Below, in pieces: positions 5,367 through 5,992 of a DNA stretch of 5,992 nucleotides; within the stretch, counting starts at the first letter, position 1; each line of letters opens with the position of its first letter. The position numbers and the translations under genes were made by a program. The DNA is taken from positions 1 through 5,992 of the forward strand of contig JABMNC010000034.1 in the NCBI GenBank assembly GCA_013205365.1. The letters run 5' to 3'. The notes under the pieces are model-generated. The model made no database searches, had not been told where the DNA came from, and saw nothing but the letters and a program-made list of their open reading frames with translations. The stretch comes from Cryomorphaceae bacterium (lineage in GTDB: Bacteria > Bacteroidota > Bacteroidia > Flavobacteriales > Schleiferiaceae).

Positions 5367-5992
5367 ATGAAAACAGTACTGCGCTCCGCACTAGTTTTTG
5401 CTGCCCTTATGGTGCTTGCAATTCCGTCCAATGCCCAAGACAAGTCGGCGGCCAAGAAGAAGTCCAAGGGAAGCACTGCAGCCCAGGCTCCGGCCCCAGA
5501 GAAGAAGGCCACGATAGCCTCCAAGCTCAAGAATGCAGTGGCCTTTGATGGCTTGATGCAGGTCTACCAAGACACTACCGACGGCAAGCTCTACCTCAAG
5601 CTCAAGGCAGACCAGTTCAATCAAGAGTTTATTTATTGGAGCTATGCCGAGAATGGCTTGGCCCGAGTGGGCTTCAACCGAGGAAGTTTTCGTGCCAATG
5701 AGGTTTTTAAGATCAAGCGGTACTTTGATCAAGTTCAGTTTGAAACCCAGAACACGGGCTACTATTTTGACCCGGCGTCGGCCCTGAGTAAGTCTGCAGA
5801 GGCCAACATCAGCCCGGCGGTTCTGCTGAGCGAGAAGATTCTCGCAGAAGACCGCACTACTGGCGAAATCCTGATCGACGCGACCGGCCTCTTTTTGGGC
5901 GAGGCCCTAGACCGCATTAAGCCGCCTTCACAGCCCGGGAGCCGGGAGTTTTCTCTGGGCACGCTGAGCAAAAGCAAGTCCAGAGTGGCCAA
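5367..5992 (+). CDS. N-terminal part of a secreted zinc-dependent metalloprotease-family protein (DUF5117-type), 3' end outside window
   Basis: The frame is open for 208 codons from ATG 5367 to the window end. Residues 1-23 form a clear signal peptide (MKTVLRSALVFAALMVLAIPSNA, likely cut before Gln24). A Lys/Ala/Pro-rich linker follows (24-50). From about residue 60 the sequence matches what I recall of DUF5117 proteins: GLMQVYQDTTDGKLYLKL (62-79), then an FDQVQFETQNTGYYFDP region (120-136) and ANISPAVLLSEKILAED (146-162). Full-length members are large envelope or periplasmic proteins with a downstream HEXXH zinc site, which is not in this window, so catalytic competence cannot be judged. The start is set by the signal peptide. 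The gene has its own probable promoter after the atp terminator and no apparent functional link to ATP synthase. Confidence 0.8.
   Translation, partial: MKTVLRSALVFAALMVLAIPSNAQDKSAAKKKSKGSTAAQAPAPEKKATIASKLKNAVAFDGLMQVYQDTTDGKLYLKLKADQFNQEFIYWSYAENGLARVGFNRGSFRANEVFKIKRYFDQVQFETQNTGYYFDPASALSKSAEANISPAVLLSEKILAEDRTTGEILIDATGLFLGEALDRIKPPSQPGSREFSLGTLSKSKSRVA

Noticed and set aside
5391..5732. 113-codon minus-strand frame opposite the protease-family gene
   Set aside because: The + strand frame has a signal peptide and family-like motifs, while the minus frame is Leu/Gly-rich with no recognisable domain.
1..5992. Searched for tRNA genes, CRISPR arrays, insertion sequences, att sites or a novel defence or accessory system
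   Set aside because: Almost the whole window is accounted for by a standard ATP synthase operon and its flanking genes. No cloverleaf, spaced direct repeats, transposase or terminal inverted repeats are seen.

Overview
This window holds most of a bacterial F1Fo ATP synthase operon on the + strand, flanked by two incomplete genes. The order is: 3' end of a small membrane-protein gene (1-207), atpB (subunit a), atpE (c), atpF (b), atpH (delta), atpA (alpha), atpG (gamma), a strong hairpin terminator (5287-5314), and the 5' part of a secreted zinc-protease-family gene (5367 to the window end).

The organism is most likely a member of the Bacteroidota. Four observations point that way: subunit a carries a signal peptide and a long His-rich periplasmic N-terminal extension; alpha has a roughly 18-residue insertion before the GGGSLTALP motif; the operon terminates after atpG without atpD (beta) or atpC (epsilon), a split typical of this phylum; and no convincing Shine-Dalgarno sequences precede the genes, while TAnnTTTG-type promoter elements are visible. 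Base composition is fairly GC-balanced, richer than in many Flavobacteriia. Genus or family cannot be read from this window.

Region by region: 1-207 encodes two membrane helices in the place where Bacteroidota carry an AtpI/DUF6168-type accessory gene. 224-231 is a candidate operon-internal promoter. 249-1660 encodes the membrane rotor/stator interface (a and c). A structured 84-base gap (1661-1744) separates c from b. 1745-5260 encodes b, delta, alpha and gamma with gaps of only 3, 11 and 10 bases. 5261-5366 holds the terminator and a probable promoter for the next gene. 5367-5992 begins a DUF5117-type lipid- or periplasm-targeted metalloprotease-family protein, whose catalytic region lies outside the window.

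Together a, b and c form the Fo proton channel, and delta, alpha and gamma contribute to F1. A functional enzyme needs beta and epsilon from another locus. All catalytic and coupling residues that can be checked are intact, including subunit a Arg318, subunit c Glu54, and the alpha P-loop and arginine finger. The c-subunit lacks the ligands of Na+-binding rings, so H+ coupling is inferred. This is a housekeeping region and I see no novel system. The points most worth a second look are the atpE-atpF intercistronic hairpin, the His-rich subunit a extension, and the possibly leaderless protease transcript.
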